64,000 nt of DNA from Gamarada debralockiae (Eukaryota > Ascomycota > Leotiomycetes > Helotiales > Hyphodiscaceae): contig NXFV01000914.1 in the NCBI GenBank assembly GCA_002803225.1, forward strand, positions 1-64,000. The letters run 5' to 3'. The notes under the pieces are model-generated. The model saw only the letters and a program-made list of their open reading frames with translations, did not search any database and had not been told where the DNA came from. The translations under genes and the position numbers were made by a program. Shown piece after piece: positions 22,533 through 34,221 of this stretch. Position 1 is the stretch's first letter. Each line of letters begins with the position of its first letter.

Positions 22533-25500
22533 ATGGGGAATAAAAGAAATACTTCGAAGGCTACCAAGAGCAGTGCGGACGAGGCACTACCACGCGTAAG
22601 TTGCATTGCCATCCTTGATTGCAATTGAACAGTTGCTGACGTGTCTGGGTCATAGAAAGAGGATCAAGATCGCCGATTGAAGCTCGAGGAAGCTTTTCTC
22701 AAGCTGTGTGGAGTGCGGAAGGAGTATATTCTCGGCAAGGACAAGTTTCTCGATCAAGACGGCATCTTCAATTTAGACCATGTTCTCCGCTGGATTCGTC
22801 CTAAGCTTCTCCCACGGGATGCAGACGTAGTCCAAACCAGTAAGTATTCAGCTCGTTACGATTTCTCAGCCCCTTTGAGCGATTGTTGACTCAATTTCCC
22901 AGTCCTCACCAAACTTCCTCTGCATACCGGAAAAAAGAGTTTCACCATAACCGCAGCCGACATTGCGTTGCTGGGTAGCATCGCGAAGACCATCCCAAAT
23001 GCGGTCATTCTCTCCATCATGGACAAGGGCGACTTCCAACATCCAACGATTGATGAGTACCTCGCGCGTCAGTAAGTTATTCTCAAATTCTTCCTGATTT
23101 GGACGATTCATGACTCCCACTCCCGGCTGCGACCCCAAAGAGGTTATATTGCGTGGCTGAAGCGCATTGAACCCACCTAGTGCTAATCTTTCTCCTCAAT
23201 TGGACGATTACTAACTCTTTTTTACAGTCCTAAGGAACGGATCTGTATACCCGGACAAGATACATCCATTACCTGGGAGGAGTTGAAAGATTGTGAGAGC
23301 GGAATCCTTACTAAGCTCGAGAGTCTACAGGCAGAGGGCGGCATTTTGAGCAGCCTTGAAACCTCGATTATTTATGTTCGTTACAGAGAGCATTTCTTGA
23401 CAATGTAGGTATTCGGGAAGCAAGTATTTCCTATCTGAGACTGTTTCACGAGCTAAGACTCATGAGTTATGTCTCAGGAGTAGAATCTTTCAAACGGAAT
23501 AGTGATTACTGACTTCCCGGTCTTCTACAGCAAGTGCGTTTGTTGCGGAACCGGGGGCGCGGACTCGGCCCGACACTTCAGCAGTCAAGGCAGTACTCTT
23601 AAAGGATTTGTGAAGCTTTGGGAGTCGATTGCAAGCGGAGAGCGATGCTGGATGAATAAGAAGGAGGTCGAGGAAGTCTACACTTTCTGCAAGGAAGAAG
23701 TAAGCCTTGGGAAACTCTCGCTCTATTTGATCCATTCTAACTGTCTACAGCCCGATGTGTACGCGATTAAAAGCGAAGAGGCTTCCCATTGGTCACCACT
23801 GCAGATTGATATGGAAGAGCTCGAGTTTCAACAGGGCCTGGAAGACTTAAGGGTGCTGGTTCGACTGGAAGACGCGGGTTGGGTAGAATTCACTACCAAT
23901 GGCCCAAAGACGAGGCGCAATCCTCACAGTCTCAGCCACGAAATCTGGGAGGCTTCAGGCCAGAGGAATTCAGCTCCAGCGGTAGATTTCCTCTGATGTT
24001 CAGTGAAGTGGACATTAACACTAACTTCATTCTAGCCCAGTTTTGCGGATCCCGAACTAAAGAACGCTGTGGATAATTTGGATTGCGACGAACAAGCACA
24101 CATGTTTAAACACTGGATTGACGAATATCCTCCCGAGGTTACCGACGCACTTGTACTCTCCTCGCGATCTATGACGGATCTCTTTAGGAACGTAGGCAGA
24201 AAGCTGAGGGACGCGGAGGACCATTTCCGCCGGTACGTATTTCTCGGGATTCTTTCCAGATTCTAGCTACATTCCTGAATTTCAATCTTTCAGTTTTAGT
24301 GAACAATTATCCGAAGTCAAGGAATCTGCCTTGCTATAACCCTTCACCTATTTTGAGCCATTGCTGATCCCGAAAATTGCACAGAACTCGCGACGGCAAT
24401 GAGCCTATAACCCTCAAGGCCATCGAAGCAGTGTCTATTCATCGTTCATATGTGTCATTGGATCGCAGATTGGGCTATAGAGAGAGACAGATACGTCTCC
24501 AAGAAACCTCCTTGTCCATGCGAAATTCCGTCATTCACGGGCTGACACACCTTTATTTGCTCTACCAGAAGAAAGTGCAGGAGTTGCTGTGGTAAGTTGA
24601 ACGACCCATCTTCAGCGAATGTTCAAAAAATCTCAACGGCTTTCATTAACTGCTGCGCAGGATCTCAAGCACCAAGAAGTTTTACCTGTATGGCGACGCA
24701 CTCAAGAATCAACATGCCGCCGGAAAAGAACTCAGTAAGCTTAAGGTACACTATGAGCTACAAACGACCAAATTGGACCTTCTCGAAGAGGAGCTTAGCC
24801 TGATGACCGCCATTAACTACGCCGCTCAACGCAGAATCGAAACTTTAGAGGACGTAGTGAAGAGTATCGGCGGACCCTGCTCTCACAGTGATGTGCCGGT
24901 GAAACCCGATTCTACGAATTGGCATGCCATTGAGAAGGACATCGAGGCTAGAAAACAGGCAGCCTATCGGGCCATCAAAAAGTCTGTCACCTCACAAATT
25001 GGAGCTCAATCGCTCAAAAGTAGTCAAGATTGGGACTTCTTACAATTGTTGTTCGGCTATGTTCTGGAGAAGGATCCCAAAGTTGTCGAAAAGTTTGCCC
25101 AGGAAGTCTACGGTGGCTGCATTGGAATCATTCATCAGTGTTTGGCGCCTGGTCGCTCGTGCAAGGAGTTCCTCTGCAAGATAAAGCCCCAGGCCGGTGG
25201 AGCAGGAGTTGACCAAAAATTGGTCGAAGAACTGTGTCTGGCTACGAGCTGGAGAACGTACCTTCCAGCTCACATGACCGACTGCTGCAATCATACCAAT
25301 ACCAAATGGATCCCTATGTACGAGATGGACGTTGTTCAAGATGAACTGAGTGATTCGCTCCAAGCGAATGAGGTACTGACCGACGAGCTTGAGGAGTGCC
25401 AGGTAATCCGAGATGCAGCTATCCAGGAGGCTCAGAAATGGCGTGAATGTTTTGACCTACAGTATGTATTCTTCCCGGATCTCGGCCGGATTAAATGAGT

Positions 25501-26859
25501 TTTAAATCATTCTACTCTTTTGAGCGATTGCTGACTGCGAAATTTCACAGCCTGTTGGATTGCAAAAAGGAAAGTGTCAAAGGGGATGTTGCAAACAGCC
25601 GCTTCCATGAATGGTACGTAATTTGCTCTGCGCTAATCCTCTCCTTTATTGAGCGATTGTTAAATCCGAAATATCCACAGGACCGATGAAACATGCCGAC
25701 TATTAGCCCCTGACGAACAGATCTCACCGCTCAAACCTGAAAGGGAGAGATTGGCTCTTATCACCACACGTATCCGAGCCCTTATCAAGGAACGAGACGA
25801 TGCTTTGCGCAAGAATAAGCCCCTCCTTAATCAAATCGTTCAAAAGGATAGGATCATTGACGAAAAGACTCGGGAGGTTGCACGAGCTCTGGAGTCACGT
25901 GGGGCCGGCGAGGAGTCGCTGCGTCTCAATATTACCAAGCTCGAATCAATGCTTAAGAGTAAGGGACTGGAGATCGAGAAAGCTCGGAAGGACGCCGATA
26001 AAGTCAAAGAAGAGTGGAACAAGAAGGTTCAGAGAGGTCATGACAAAGTTACTATGCTACAGGATAAACTGAAAGCGAAGGCAGCTGAATTCAACACCAT
26101 GAAGGTAAGTTTGTTCTTCGGAGAGTCTCCCTAGGTTGGAAGTTTCATGAGCACACGAAGAATCTCTCGAATGGGTTGAGCAAATGAAGCCATTGTCTCA
26201 AGGGGGCAGACCCGGAGTGGATTCAGGAGCAGATTCAAGGAGAGAAGTCAATCTCTCAAGAGAACTGAACGATTGCTGATCCCTGATTTGCAGCTCGACT
26301 GTGAAGCTACCCAGTCACAGCTCGAGATAGCCAGGAAGGATGCGGCCGGATACAAGATGCAACTGAAAGATGCTAGTGTGGAATTCGAGTCGATGCAGAA
26401 GGACCGAAATGAGTCAAAGATGGCGCTGCGGGCCCTCAGATCCAACGAGCGAGCAGAGAACGACAGACTTAAGAAGGCCGTCCGTGATACGGTGGCTCCC
26501 AAAGTATGCATCTTCCCGAAATTGGGCTCATTCCCTGGGGTCTATTCCCTGGTGTTAGAGCTCATGAATCCCGCTTGGCTGTAATCTTTCCCCTCTATTG
26601 AGCGATTACTGACGCCGAATTACAGGATGCTCTCATCACACAGCTGAAGAAGGAGATCGAGAAACTTAACCACGATCGGGTCAGCGATGAGGCAAATATT
26701 CGCGAGCTGTCGCAGTTGAATAACGAGTACAAGCAGAAGAACTTGGACATTGCAGCTTATCAATCGCATGTAGCGGCTATGGAGGAGATTCACGAAGATA
26801 ATAACCAAGAAATCCGGGACTTGCATGCTAAGACTGCGAGTATGGAAGCTCTATATTAG
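22533..26859 (+). CDS. Large intron-rich coiled-coil protein, unrecognised
   Basis: Exons by splice signals and phase: 22533-22595, 22656-22839, 22903-23071, probable microexon 23141-23179, 23228-23404, 23531-23699, 23751-23981, 24036-24232, 24385-24591, 24661-25461, 25551-25613, 25681-26104, 26294-26503 and 26626-26859. This gives 3168 nt and 1055 aa, with every junction in phase. I recognise no catalytic domain. The N-terminal ~210 residues are mixed helix; a Cys-rich stretch CVCCGTGGADSARHF begins exon 23531; the middle holds a long helical region with a second Cys cluster (HMTDCCNH). The last ~350 residues, from about KPERERLALITTRIRALI, are charged heptad-like coiled coil to the end. It could be a structural, cytoskeletal or nucleolar-type protein, but that is a guess. 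Introns number at least thirteen, unlike the one to four of its neighbours, and most share a sequence element. Confidence 0.65.
22596..26625 (+). repeat. Recurrent intron element (introner-like) in the coiled-coil gene
   Basis: Near the 3' end, introns repeat a core like TTGAGCGATTGCTGAC, whose last bases are the branch site, often followed by YCCGAAATT and CAG. Cores lie at 22625-22640, 22875-22890, 23099-23114, 23200-23215, 23498-23513, 23727-23741, 24353-24368, 25520-25535, 25649-25664, 26265-26280 and 26598-26613. Introns at 23982 and 24592 hold weaker matches. Introns of other genes in the window lack it. Confidence 0.7.
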
Positions 26860-27611
26860 GGGATGGGACACGAAGGATGGACTGGATGAAGCTAGTGGCT
26901 GGTATGGGAATGTTGTCGAAGGTGTTTGCTGATTATGGATGAGCGGTTCTTGCTATTGCTGGTACTATAGCCTACGCCTGAAACCTCTATAGCTTGTACC
27001 GTTTGAATAGTTGAGACCTGAACTTCCTGTTCCAAGCTGAACACAAATGAACGATTCAAAAATGGCTTTGTCGAGGTGTACTTCGGCCCCCCCCAAAAAA
27101 AAAACTAAATGCCCTCAAAGCTCAAATTGCTCAATGAGAATGAAAGATTTAGATTTTGTGTCTTGGAGGGCTCCCAGGACCGAAATTCCAATTGTTGAAG
27201 GATGTGATGGAGAACTTCCTACATTACTAGTATTTGATCGACGGTCACGTGATGATACTGACTTTGCCGAACGCTGATCTCATCTCGTCTCCACATCAAT
27301 TAATTTCCAACGAGATAGCATTTGCGGAGAAATGAACCTAAGAGCCCGGAAGGGGCTATCCAAATCTTGCAAGTCGTTTCATCACCTTATATACCAATCT
27401 CGACTACGTGTCATCTCCCCAAGATGTTTTCCCATTTGTTAGATATTAGGCTGTTCAACTGGCCTCGCCAATGTCGCGACCCCTCTGTTGAGCCTCCCAC
27501 GACGTCGATGACACGGCATACGAGACTGTTATCGTGAGATATTACCATTTTGGGGGACATTATGGTTCAAGGAAGATAATTGAAGCCAGCCGTATCGCAA
27601 TCGCTCGAGAC
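26860..27611. other. Intergenic, no supported gene
   Basis: A 3' untranslated region followed by the promoter of the GT90 gene. One short poly-C/poly-A tract occurs at 27089-27106. No gene recognised. Confidence 0.45.
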
Positions 27612-29024
27612 ATGGCTCTCACACGCAAGAACCTGATCCGCTACACCGTCTTTGCGCTTGCGGCGATTGCACTGTGGAACGGCCTCTCGAGTTTCATATG
27701 CCGTCTGCAAAATGGAAGCCTTTCGACGAAGAATCCCTCGACGGAGGCATTGGAGTCTCTGACCTTGACGGATGCGCAGTGCAAGGCCATGTTTCCCGGA
27801 TTGACGAAGGAAATCGACGACGCAGTGGCTCGTGGCCCGTTCGATTTGAAGAAGCAAAAGGACGACTATGCTGGCCTTGTGCAAGGGAGAATAAGAGATG
27901 GAAAGCTGTATATCATCTCCGTTGAACGTGGCCCATCCAGGGATATGCTCTATGTGAGTTTGCCTCAGCTCCTCCAATCCGCTCAAAGTACTGATGTTTG
28001 CAACAGGAACGAAATTCTGTCCTCCACGCATTGCACCGAGCCATCATTACATCTCCCGAACCCATTCCTGACACCATATTCACATTTACTATCCTTGACA
28101 CTCCGATCCCGGATGCTTGGTCTTTCTCCCGCTCGAACGATCCCAATATGAAAGGGAACTACTGGGTAATGCCACATTTCTCCTTCTGGAGCTGGCCAAA
28201 ACCCTTTATTGGCACGGTTGATCAAGCTCTCAGCAAAATCGACGCTATAGAGAAAGAAATGCTGTGGGAGGATAAAATCGACAAGGCTGTCTGGAGAGGG
28301 ACGGGGCAATTCAATTCTGTTGGCAATATTGCTTTAAGACCAAATCTTCTAGCAGCTACGAAGGGGAAAGCGTGGGCTGATGTTGAGCTTTTGGAATGGG
28401 GGACCAATGCCGTTGACGCCAAAAATGCGATTGGGATAGATGATTTTTGCAGGTATAAATTTATCATTTACACAGAGGTAAGAGCATTTCCTTGTCCTCT
28501 CTGCCCCATCGTCTGGCGCAAATGCTCACTCATGGTCTGTACAGGGGATCACCTACTCCGGCCGCCTCCCCTTCCACCAATCCTGCAACTCGATCGTGCT
28601 AACCCCACCCCCGAATTATCTCCTGCACACAACGCACCTCATGCGCCCTCTCTTCTCGACCTCCCTCCCCTTTTCCTACTCCTCCACCTCCTCCGTTGGG
28701 CCCGGCGTAAATCCGCGATGGCCCCACTCCTACAAACCTACCGAAGCTAACATCGTATTCGTGGACTATGACTGGGCGGATCTCGAACAAACAATAAATT
28801 GGCTGCGCGCACACCCTGATGTTGCAAAGGGGATCGCGGAAAGACAGAGAGAGATGATTGCTGGGAAGGGGTATTTGAGCCCAGCTGCGGAAACGTGCTA
28901 TTGGAGAGCACTGGTCAATGGGTGGAGCAAGGTGGCGAGGACTGAAGGGGATGAGAGGTGGGACGAGGGAGAGGAGATCAGGTGGGAGACCTTTAGCTTG
29001 ACGGGCAAGACAGAGTGGGGCTAA
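27612..29024 (+). CDS. GT90/CAP10-family glycosyltransferase
   Basis: Three exons, 27612-27953, 28007-28477 and 28545-29024, with introns of 53 and 67 bp in phase 0, give 430 aa. Residues 7-30 (IRYTVFALAAIALWNG region) form a signal-anchor helix, so this is a type II Golgi/ER membrane protein. The body carries the CAP10 features: the DTPIPDAWSFSRS region, KAVWRGTG, LLAATKGKAWADVE, DDFCRYKFIIYTEG, TYSGRLPFHQSCNS (a sugar-nucleotide binding region), and LRAHPDVAKGIAERQREM near the C-terminus. Family members transfer xylose or glucose onto proteins or capsular polysaccharide; the particular acceptor is unknown. Typical fungal members run 400-1000 aa, so this is a short but complete form. The ATG at 27612 is chosen because it immediately precedes the anchor; an in-frame GTG upstream is not a eukaryotic start. 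Confidence 0.88.
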
Positions 29025-30060
29025 TCGTTTCTTCATTATTGCAAATTGAAGCCATTTGAAATGCCCAGTCTGTGTGAACATGAGTCCAACGTCATTCTCG
29101 GTGACATTCAATGTTACCATGGGGTGTCGTTAGGGGGCATGCAATCAAGTAGCGAGCTTGATATTGTTCCGTTGCTCTCACCGAACATTTATCCTGAGTC
29201 AGGAATCCGGCCCCACAGCCCCTTCCGTCATTCGAAGTGCTCCCTTCTCCTGCTACCCACATTTGGCAGGTCAAAGACCTTCCATTTCCAAGCTGGCAAT
29301 TGATCCTCTTGTTTCAATATGTTCAAAGTCCCTATCTGGTGGTCAGAACGAGGGGTCGGAGGTTCGTACAACTTTCGCTCCGTTGTTAAGCGAGCCCCTG
29401 AAAATAGCGCACGAGTCGAACTTTTGAAAACCAAACAAAACTCCTACACTTTGATCATCAGCATCTTCGCACAATAAATATGTCAGGGCATTAATTTATA
29501 ATTAATTTGAGAGTGTAACATTACTATTCTTCTTCCATTTCCCTGCGTCCCAACATCGCATTCCTAACTAGCTCTCCTTTTTCACCCACACAGAGCGCGT
29601 GTGTCGGAAATCTTTCCAAATGAATGGGGCTTAATGTTCCCGCGGCTGCCTTTTATATCGGTGCTAGAGCTTCTAGAACTTTCAGTGAGTCAAATTGAGC
29701 GCAAATTGTTCTGTTCGTGGCAATGCACCGACGAAACAACCAGCCAAATTTCAGGAATGGGGCTGAGGCGTGAAGACAATGGTGCAGGAGCTATCATGAC
29801 TGTATCACCAGCTCGCAAGTATAAATACAAGCAGGATCTCGCTCCATTTTCTGGTTTGCTTCCATCCTAAAGTCGTTCAGGTCTTCCTCCCTTTGATTTT
29901 ATTTTCCAACATTTTCATCGTTACCACACATGTATACAGCGTCCATCATGTCGAGCATCAATTGAAGCAAATGGCCCTCCCTCACAAAAGTCAACGATAG
30001 AGTCATCGAGATATACGGCCCCATTTTTCTCCATTTCTATTATATTTGCTAACAAATCCA
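29025..30060. other. Intergenic; possible promoter of the broken methyltransferase
   Basis: No gene recognised. A TATA-like string TATAAATA at 29820-29827 lies upstream of the methyltransferase remnant. A possible N-terminal exon near 29948-30030 (reading LTKVNDRVIEIYG) contains an in-frame stop and may belong to that remnant. Confidence 0.35.
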
Positions 30061-30943
30061 GTCTACAACGGCCGTGAGCAGCACCTCCTCACCTCCATCC
30101 TTAACTCTCCACCCGTTTTAAATTTTAGAGATAAATCCTACGGCGCTCCTCGCCGCCATTGGCGACTTTTCACTCAACATCGACTTCCTTATTAGCGTTA
30201 GACCCCACAAAACTGATGTCCTCTCCAACATCATCGCGGAGAACAAACCTTGAGTCGTCGTCGAGTTGGGAGGGTATTTGGGATATTCTGCCATTTTCTT
30301 TGCGGCTGCGATGAAAAAGGCAAATGGTTCAGGTTCGTTGAGCAATTCCGCCTTTCTTTAAATTTTGCTCCAAGGACAATCTGACATGCGAGCAATGATC
30401 TCTACAGCCTCGAACTCAATCCCAACTTCGCAACAATCGCCACCTCCCTCACCTCCCTCACCGGGCTATCCGATATCGTCAAAGTAATCGTGGTTACCGC
30501 TTCCTCGTCCTTGAAATCTCTCGTTGAGGATGGAGAGCTGAAGGAAATTGACATGTTGTTACTCGATCATGCCGAGGAACTCTATGTCAGGGATTTCCAA
30601 GTGGTTGAGCAATTGGGATTGTTGAAGAAGAAGCGAGCGTTGGTGGTGGCCGATAATGTGGTGAGACCGCGTGCTCCGGATTATAGAGAATTGATGAGGG
30701 GGAAGGGGGGATGGGCTAGTGAGGGGATTAGTGGCTTGATATGGCCGGGGGGTTTTGAGGTGAGTTGCTGCTTTTTCTCGCTCGAATAGTTTTCAGGATG
30801 ATGCTAAGGTGGTGATAGAATGCATTTGGAGGTCAGCAGATTTGTGGGAAATGCTGCGACCACTGGTTGAGGCGAATGGAACCCTCAAGGCCAGCGGGGC
30901 GGGTGAACAATCCCACCATAAGCGAGATGAAAAATGGATATAA
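30061..30943 (+). pseudogene. Broken catechol-type O-methyltransferase
   Basis: Ordered pieces of a class I SAM-dependent methyltransferase: YNGREQHLLTSILNSP, LLAAIGDFSLN, VVVELGGYLGYSAIFFAAA (the SAM-binding Gly motif), SLELNPNFATIATSL, GLSDIVKV, SLKSLVEDGELKEIDMLLLD, and LLKKKRALVVADNVVRP. A frame change occurs near 30130 between the first two pieces, a TGA at 30251-30253 interrupts the frame just before the SAM motif, and a probable short intron starts at the GTGAGT near 30760, after which the frame runs to TAA at 30941-30943. The VVT-ASSS stretch replaces the usual VGPA loop after strand 4. Intact relatives methylate catechols with Mg2+. The protein cannot be made as one piece. Confidence 0.75.
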
Positions 30944-31192
30944 TGCGATGTTGATTCTTAATTCTCACCTCATCTCTCACTCATACAACACTGTCTACCC
31001 CATATTTATTTCCTTCACCCGGTGAAGCCAGACTCGGGTGATCAGGTACCACATTATTCCAATCGGACGGCTAGAATTGGGCCGTCTTACACTAAGATGT
31101 CTAGTGCAGCAGCATTGATAAATAGCTGAGTCGCCGACTATATCCTTCTAGTTGCTGAAAAGGTTTTAATAATTTGGTATCTTACACCCCAA

Positions 31193-32569
31193 TTAATGCA
31201 GTAAAATCTCGTCAAAGGTCCGTCCCAACCTCCTTATCCCTTCGTCGCTTATCTGATAGTGCAAAACAATCCTGCATCCATCCACTTTGATGCCGTGCCT
31301 TCTGCCAGCAGCCTGGAAAATCTCCTCCACAACACCAGCGTTGTCCAAATCTAGCCATACAATGTTTGTTTGTACTCGCCTGCGAAGCTTTCCACCTCTC
31401 CTTGTCCACATGTCAGCAACCCGTCGAGCAAGGTTGTGCACAGCCCCAAGCTTCCCTCCGACCTCCGCGCCAGAAATCATAGGTCCAAAAGTCTCGTCCA
31501 ATGCAGCTCTTGCCGCAGCACTCAACACACCCGCTTGCCTCATACCGCCTCCCATACTTTTCCTGATCCTCCGAGCCCGAGCAATGAAGTCATTGTCACC
31601 AACGACAACTGCGCCCATGGGAGCGCCCAGTCCCTTCGAAAAATCCAAAGCAACGCTATCGAAACACTGCGCATAGTCTTTCAATCTCCCAGCTCCTGCA
31701 GCGACAGCTTCCCAAAGCCTTGCTCCGTCAAGGTGCAGCTTCAAACCGTTCGCACGTGCCCATTTGGAGATTCTCTGCGTCTCAGAAAGTGGATGAACCA
31801 GTCCTGAGATAGTGTTCTCAAGGGAAATGACCCGAGTTGGGCATTTGTGAACATCATCAGTCAGTACAACTTTTCGTTGTATATCCTCGAGCGTGAGAAA
31901 TTCCCCATTAGATGGTGGCACGCCTTGGACCATGGCTCCGCAAAGACTTGCGATTCCGCCTGCTTCCCAGTGGATGACGTGGGCGCGAGCATCACAAAGA
32001 ATCGCATACGGAGGCTGTGCTAGAAGAGTACGAAGTGATAGTTGGTTTGCCATGGTGCCGGACAGAACAAAGATCCCAGCCGAGTGGCCAGTTAGCTCTG
32101 CCACGTGTTTTTCAAATGAGGAGGTTGTTAGGTCCTCCTGGTACACATCATCACGGAGCGTGGTTTCCATAATAGAGCGAAGCATTGGAAGAGTGGGAGT
32201 TGTAACCACATCACCTATGAATGAGTCAACAACAATTCTCCTCACCATTCATTCACAAGGAGAGAAAATTCGGCCTAGAACATCATTTTAAATGTCATAG
32301 GAAGCAATCAGTGAGAGCTTACTACGAAAGTCAAACTGTGCAGGTCCAGGGTGATTCCAAGCTGTGTATTTGGAACTCAACACCTCGAGCACGTCATCAA
32401 GGCCCTCACTGTCGGCATCTTGTGAGCTGGGGCTCTCCTTCAGTGCGACTTGTGTGCTCTGGAAGCGGAATGAGGGTTTTGGGGGAGGGGGTGGCCCGTG
32501 ACTAAAGAATAGTGGCCTATGAGTCCAGTGGGAACTGGTCCCACGGAAACTTTGCACCCGCGAAGCCAT
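31193..32569 (-). CDS. Threonine aldolase (PLP-dependent), probably mitochondrial
   Basis: Two exons, 32569-32323 and 32214-31193, join in phase 1 over a 108-bp intron to give 422 aa. The junction restores the family motif FDFRSDVVTTPT, which is strong support. Further motifs are DDVYQED near the start, SGTMANQ, HVIHWEAGGIA, the LHLDGARLWEA aspartate loop, and DFSKGLGAPMG with the PLP-binding Lys at about residue 276. The enzyme cleaves L-threonine or L-allo-threonine to glycine and acetaldehyde. The N-terminal ~70 residues (MASRVQSFRG... rich in Arg, Ser and Pro, FRFQST) look like a mitochondrial presequence, absent in the yeast cytosolic enzyme. ATG at 32569 is the first true ATG; upstream the frame has only GTG. 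The gene lies between the broken methyltransferase and the MFS transporter. Confidence 0.9.
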
Positions 32570-34221
32570 ATTCCAAGTGGAATTCGACAGAGCAATTTTC
32601 ACAATGACTTATGTTATATTGGGAGAGCTACAACATTTAGTCCACTTGTCGAGTGCAGAGTTTTAGCTCTGTTAAGTCATGAAGCCACTGGACCTACGGT
32701 AAGTCTTGATAGAGGTTGCGAATGTGATGCATGGTTGCGGCGCTGCGTTGCTAATTGATTGAAACTCCCTGGACAGCTCCATCATGTTAGACTCGTGTAA
32801 CGCGGGGAAAATATGCCCTGTTCCAACCCCATCTCAAGCGTTGCTATGCTTACGGCAATGATCAACCTTTCGTAATTTGACAAATAGGGAGAACATTTTA
32901 CAAATTTAAGGTGCTTATTGAGTGAGATCGATAGGTCAAAAGGGTCGTCTCGTTGGGTTGTGGATACGTTCTCCACGACTCCAAGTGGATGGATCGTATT
33001 CCAAAATTCCGAACGCAGGCCTTAGCGAAGTCGCCTAAGGACTTTGAAATCAATCATTGTCAAGGGTCGGAGATTTATCCTGGTCTCTCTCCGTATTTTA
33101 GGCGATGTTACACCAGGGTAGTGTTCCCCGAGACCCCCGGATCACAATGTGGCCGTGGCAGGTGGCCATTAAAGGCCTTTTATTAGGCGCCCTTGATTAG
33201 CCGCAGTCATGCTTTGCGTTTGTCGCTAATTCTATGCAGTCAGCAACAACAAGTGTCTGTTAATGTGGATGCCCTACTTGTTAGAGGGTTCCGCCTCTTC
33301 GAGAACCTTTCAAGGTGTTCCTGATTCCTAATTCGGCTCCTTACGAATCACACCGGACACTTACAAAGCTATGATCAGACGCACCAGCGTGAGTCCGGTG
33401 TCGTGGCATTGCATTACAAACTTTGCTGTACGAGACTGCATCCCATCACGTACATCTGAATTGAACAACTTGGTCGCCTTTTTCAATCCCGGTTGGAAAA
33501 ACTCAGTCCATCGGTCTTGCTCTTGGCTGTAATCTGCACAGCAAATGATAGTCTGAATTCCTGGTACTGAGAATCATGCCACAGCTTTGTAGACCAAGTT
33601 TTCTCCAATAATTTGTTTTCAGTTACATTCCCATATGCTTTCGTCTCATTGTGCGGATATGGAGACACAGCACGGTTCCTACAACTGCGGGGCCGTAAGC
33701 GCAGGGTAGTAACCCCCCTCTTCCCCCCAAAAAATAAGCCTTAATTCCTTGTAAGCTGTGAAAGACGTGCTCTGAGTGGTGGAAACCCTAGTAAGCCTCG
33801 TGGGTCAGACCAAAAATTGGTCTGTGTAGCAGACAGCAGGTGCTTGTGGACGGTTCACGAAGCCTATCAGGGCCTTAGAGCAGTAATATTTGCTAGGCAC
33901 CCTAGAATGATACCCACAGATCCCTTGTAAAAGGAGGGAATTTAGGTTTATTTGAGGGGAGAGTATTTTTCGCCTCTTGCCGCGAGCCTGCATATTGAAT
34001 ATAAGCAATCGCGGGGAAGGCTCCCCTTTGAATGAGATTTCAGGGCGGAAGCACTTGACTACTCGACTGTCTGAAACAGGCATGTTCGCCGAGGGTGGTA
34101 GTGAGCCTTCTGCAACTTGATAAACTCCACGCCCCTTTGACATAAGCAGTACTCTACTGCATCTACAGCTTTCTCAGCCTTCATCCTCGGTTTACTTTAT
34201 TGTTTCTTTTGATTTTCTGCC
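32570..34221. other. Intergenic, no supported gene
   Basis: Between divergent genes (threonine aldolase minus, transporter plus), so it probably contains both promoters. Short frames only (33483-33668, 33805-34143 minus); none recognised. I see no tRNA. Confidence 0.45.

Noticed and set aside
27089..27106. Poly-C/poly-A tract as a regulatory element
   Set aside because: A short homopolymer run in intergenic DNA without any supporting context.
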